From an uncultured Eubacterium sp. (lineage in GTDB: Bacteria; Bacillota; Clostridia; Lachnospirales; Lachnospiraceae): a stretch of 64,000 bases of DNA. The stretch spans positions 289,990 through 353,989 of the forward strand of contig CAJTRZ010000001.1 in NCBI GenBank assembly GCA_910578975.1. Reading direction: 5' to 3'. Shown here piece after piece: positions 61,425-64,000 of this stretch. Numbering within the stretch: position 1 is the first letter of the stretch; the number at the start of each line of letters is the position of its first letter. Below the pieces are notes generated by a model. The model was not told where the DNA came from, did no database searches, and saw only the letters and a list, made by a program, of their open reading frames with translations. A program made the translations under genes and the position numbers.

Positions 61425-61500
61425 CCATACAACTGGCGGATTAGTGGAATATACCACAGGGAGTATGGATTGAAATCGAACGTCGACCGCCTGGGCAGCC
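61425..61500 (+). promoter_or_regulatory. ZTP (pfl-motif) riboswitch
   Basis: The leader contains ACTGGCGG, a GTGG...CCAC stem (GTGGAATATACCAC), AGGGAG and the hallmark CCGCCTGGGCA (61488-61498), with GGCGG able to pair with CCGCC. This order matches the ZTP/ZMP-sensing riboswitch. ZMP (AICAR ribotide) is the substrate of the PurH enzyme encoded downstream, so high ZMP would switch on its own removal. A terminator stem follows directly. Confidence 0.9.
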
Positions 61501-61529
61501 AACTGGTTACTCAGGTGGCTTTGTTATTT
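61497..61529 (+). terminator. Riboswitch-controlled terminator
   Basis: AGCCAACTG and CAGGTGGCT pair around GTTACT and are followed by TTGTTATTT. The 5' stem strand shares bases with the conserved GGGCAGCC end of the riboswitch, so ligand binding would prevent the hairpin and allow read-through. Confidence 0.85.
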
Positions 61530-61544
61530 AAGGAGGAAAAAAAA

Positions 61545-62258
61545 ATGAAAATGTTATCTCTTGAAAATGAATTAAAGGAAAATTCATATCCGGGACGTGG
61601 AATTGTAATCGGTAAGTCTCCAAACGGTAAATTTGCTGTTACAGCTTACTTTATCATGGGACGCAGCGAGAACAGCCGTAACCGCGTTTTTGTTACAGAT
61701 GGAGAAGGTATCCGCACAGAAGCTTTTGACCCTTCCAAATTAGTTGATCCTAGTCTGATTATCTATGCACCTGTCCGTGTATTGGATAATAAAACTATCG
61801 TAACCAACGGTGACCAGACAGATACTGTTTATAATCTTATAGCAGAAGGAAAAACTTTTGAGGAATCTCTTCGCACAAGAGAGTTTGAGCCGGACGGTCC
61901 AAACTATACACCTCGTATCTCCGGCATCATGGAAATTGCAGATGGTTCATACAATTATGCAATGTCTATCTTAAAGAGCAATAACGGTGACCCATCATGT
62001 TGTAACAGATATACATTTACTTATGATAATCCTGTAAATGGTGAAGGACATTTCATACACACATATATGCATGATGGAAACCCACTCCCTTCTTTCGAAG
62101 GCGAACCAAAACTTGTTCCTATTATGGATGATATGGAACAGTTCACAGAAATGCTTTGGAACAATTTGAATGAAGATAATAAAGTTTCATTGTTTGTAAG
62201 ATACATTAATATTGAAGATGGAACATATGAAACAAAGATTATTAACAAAAATAATTAA
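61545..62258 (+). CDS. purO: IMP cyclohydrolase, PurO-like
   Basis: The 237-residue protein resembles the archaeal-type IMP cyclohydrolase (PYPGRGIVIGKSPNGKFAVTAYFIMGRSENSRNR, RISGIMEIADGSYNYAMSILKS). It would close FAICAR to IMP, replacing the N-terminal domain missing from the PurH next door. The start is the ATG at 61545, eight bases after AGGAGG; the frame is open further back through the riboswitch and is not coding there. Transcription depends on the ZTP riboswitch. Confidence 0.9.
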   Translation: MKMLSLENELKENSYPGRGIVIGKSPNGKFAVTAYFIMGRSENSRNRVFVTDGEGIRTEAFDPSKLVDPSLIIYAPVRVLDNKTIVTNGDQTDTVYNLIAEGKTFEESLRTREFEPDGPNYTPRISGIMEIADGSYNYAMSILKSNNGDPSCCNRYTFTYDNPVNGEGHFIHTYMHDGNPLPSFEGEPKLVPIMDDMEQFTEMLWNNLNEDNKVSLFVRYINIEDGTYETKIINKNN

Positions 62259-62330
62259 GTTCTAAAACGTTATTATCATAATATTAAAATTGTTTAACAT
62301 ATTAAAACGAAATATAAAGCGAGGTACAAA

Positions 62331-63506
62331 ATGAAAGAATTAGAATTAAAATATGGATGCAATCCGAACCAGAAACCTTCCAGAATTTATATGGAAGAGG
62401 GAGAATTACCAATCAAGGTGTTAAACGGAAAACCAGGCTACATTAACTTTTTAGATGCTTTTAACGGCTGGCAGTTGGTTAAAGAATTAAAACAGGCCAC
62501 CGGCCTTCCTGCAGCTACTTCTTTTAAACATGTTTCTCCTGCCGGTGCTGCTGTTGGTCTTCCTTTAAGTGATGTTGAAGCAAAAATTTACTGGGTGGAT
62601 GACCTTGGAGAATTATCTCCACTTGCTGCAGCCTATGCAAGAGCCAGAGGCGCAGACAGAATGTCATCATATGGTGACTTTATCGCATTATCAGATGTCT
62701 GTGATGTTTCTACAGCTGCTCTTATTAAAAGGGAGTTTTCTGACGGAATTATCGCACCTGGATATGAACCAGAAGCATTAGAATTATTAAAGGAAAAGAA
62801 ACGTGGTGCTTACGCAATTATTGAGATTGACCCTGATTATGTTCCAAAACAGTTAGAAAGAAAAGAAGTATTTGGTATCACTTTTGAACAGGGACGTAAT
62901 GAGTTAAATATTGACGATGCATTTTTCAGCAATGTGGTTACAAAAAATAAAGAATTAACAGAACAGGCTAAAATTGATATGGCTATTTCTATGATTACTT
63001 TGAAATATACACAGTCCAACTCTGTTTGCTTCGTAAAGAATGGACAGGCTATCGGTGTTGGTGCCGGACAGCAGTCACGTATTCACTGTGTAAGACTTGC
63101 AGGACAAAAAGCCGACAACTGGTTACTTCGTCAGTGTCCAAAGGTTCTAAATCTTCCATTCAAAGAAGATATGAAGAGAGCCGATAGAGACAATGCTATT
63201 GACCTTTATATTGGAGAAGAATACATGGATATATTAGCTGACGGTGAGTGGGAGAGAGTTTTCACAGAAAAGCCGGAAGTATTCACAAAGGAAGAAAAAC
63301 AAGCATGGCTGGCACAAGCTGAGGGAATCACATTAGGTTCTGATGCATTCTTCCCATTTAGTGATAATATTGAAAGAGCAGCAAAGAGCGGTGTTAAGTA
63401 TGTAGCACAGCCAGGTGGTTCTATCAGAGATCAAGATGTTATTGATGCATGTAATAAACACGGAATGGTTATGAGCTTCACAGGGCTTAGACTTTTCCAC
63501 CACTAA
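62331..63506 (+). CDS. purH: AICAR transformylase (single-domain PurH)
   Basis: This 391-residue enzyme formylates AICAR ribotide with 10-formyltetrahydrofolate. It has the AICARFT motifs LELKYGCNPNQKPSRIY, the catalytic Lys-His in TSFKHVSPAGAAVG, YARARGADRMSSYGDFIALSD, SNSVCFVKNGQAIGVGAGQQSR and DAFFPFSDNIERAAKSG. Typical bifunctional PurH is about 510-530 residues with an N-terminal cyclohydrolase domain, which is absent here and supplied by the upstream gene. The start has GAGGT five bases before ATG. Palindromic element A2 begins directly after its stop codon. Confidence 0.95.
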   Translation: MKELELKYGCNPNQKPSRIYMEEGELPIKVLNGKPGYINFLDAFNGWQLVKELKQATGLPAATSFKHVSPAGAAVGLPLSDVEAKIYWVDDLGELSPLAAAYARARGADRMSSYGDFIALSDVCDVSTAALIKREFSDGIIAPGYEPEALELLKEKKRGAYAIIEIDPDYVPKQLERKEVFGITFEQGRNELNIDDAFFSNVVTKNKELTEQAKIDMAISMITLKYTQSNSVCFVKNGQAIGVGAGQQSRIHCVRLAGQKADNWLLRQCPKVLNLPFKEDMKRADRDNAIDLYIGEEYMDILADGEWERVFTEKPEVFTKEEKQAWLAQAEGITLGSDAFFPFSDNIERAAKSGVKYVAQPGGSIRDQDVIDACNKHGMVMSFTGLRLFHH

Positions 63507-63814
63507 ATTCCGTTTTGTAGGGAGGTGACTTTCCTGCTGAAATAGAATACAGAGGGAATACATTTACCTCATTACTTGAACATTTATTAAAAAGAAAACA
63601 TAGAATTAATATCTCAAGTACCGACTTCATCTTCGAAAAAATCTTGATGATTTTTTCTCAGGTAAGTCTTAAGATTTGATTTTGAAAATCAAATCTTAAC
63701 TTGATATTAATTCTATGTTTTCTTTTATAAATGTAATCAAGTAATTCAAGTTCCTGTATTCCCTCTGTATTCTCTCCCAGCAGTGAAATGTCACTCTCTT
63801 TATAAATCCGGAAT
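63507..63814. repeat. Large palindromic element, family A, copy 2
   Basis: This is the second copy of the roughly 308-bp palindrome at 42334. It begins with ATTCCG immediately after the purH stop and ends with the complementary CGGAAT at 63809-63814. The core 63525-63799 matches 42352-42626 with four mismatches by eye (two near 63543, one near 63564, one at 63792). It holds the same two apical hairpins and no reading frame. Confidence 0.92.
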
Positions 63815-64000
63815 ATTCAAATTTGGAGGCAAAGGCGTTTCCTATGCGAAACCCTTGTGTACCCTTGATTGTATTTATCTCTGGTACTATATATGAAGAT
63901 ATTTATATTTTTGAAAAATAAAGATATATTACATATATACTTTTTTCAAACTACAAAATACATATGTAAAAAAAGTTTAAAATTCATGGGAGATGAAAAT
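63815..64000. other. A+T-rich tail of the window without a recognised gene
   Basis: After element A2 there is a weak hairpin (CAAAGGCGTTTC with GAAACCCTTG, about 63830-63857) and then very A+T-rich sequence. An ATG at 63985 opens a frame that leaves the window after five codons; nothing can be concluded from it. Confidence 0.4.

Noticed and set aside
61425..61529. Purine (xpt-type), PRPP or THF riboswitch
   Set aside because: The conserved CCGCCTGGGCA and the GTGG...CCAC/AGGGAG order fit the ZTP class; none of the hallmarks of the others was seen.

Overview
The window looks like chromosome of a low-GC Firmicute of the Lachnospiraceae type (anaerobic gut Clostridia). The reasons are the A+T-rich sequence, AGGAGG-type ribosome binding sites, a large Bacillus/Clostridium-type SRP RNA with an Alu domain, nadABC-niaR, mecA, carD, and purine synthesis completed by a separate PurO-like cyclohydrolase and a single-domain AICAR transformylase. 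I do not assign a species. No phage, plasmid, CRISPR array, transposase, tRNA or rRNA gene was recognised. Most genes are on the minus strand.

Layout. 1-9.9 kb is carbohydrate-related: the 3' part of a glucuronate isomerase gene, then a 1573-residue GH81 beta-1,3-glucanase with three discoidin-type binding modules, a 46-residue small ORF, and an 1184-residue binding protein made of four discoidin modules with no catalytic domain. Both large genes carry the same TGTAAGCACTTACA palindrome upstream, so they probably form one regulated beta-glucan unit. 10-15.8 kb holds murA, an M23 peptidase, aroK, dinB, a flavoredoxin and a membrane protein. 15.9-22.7 kb holds a sigma-like protein without region 4, a LacI regulator, malQ and a maltodextrin-type ABC importer. 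22.8-32 kb holds an ammonium channel fused to a PII domain, a split transketolase, a large TPR/P-loop protein and recR-ybaB-dnaX. 32-37 kb holds a MATE exporter, tandem repeats, the SRP RNA, tadA and a GH18 lipoprotein. 37-48 kb holds mecA, an rRNA methyltransferase, dnaE, large palindromic elements, a lipoprotein and the NAD synthesis operon with a NiaR-type operator over its promoter. 48-57 kb holds pepD, a PqqD-like protein, an OPT transporter, a nucleotidyltransferase, a zinc-ribbon membrane protein, carD, metA and cinA. 57-61.3 kb holds a CorA channel and a four-gene phospholipid operon (PAP2, flippase, pssA, psd). 61.4-63.5 kb holds a ZTP riboswitch in front of purO-purH, the two genes that consume the riboswitch ligand's precursor.

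The most unusual structure is a family of roughly 290-308 bp near-palindromes. Two copies are almost identical (42334-42640 and 63507-63814) and a third is diverged (42679-42967). Each can fold into a long stem carrying two side-by-side apical hairpins, and the diverged copy keeps that architecture with different sequence. Two of the three begin directly at a stop codon, in the same orientation relative to the gene. Other repeat families lie around the SRP RNA (88-bp and 40-bp tandem units) and upstream of mecA (72-bp tandem units plus a related palindrome). All coordinates, motif matches and mismatch counts were read by eye; no database search was run.
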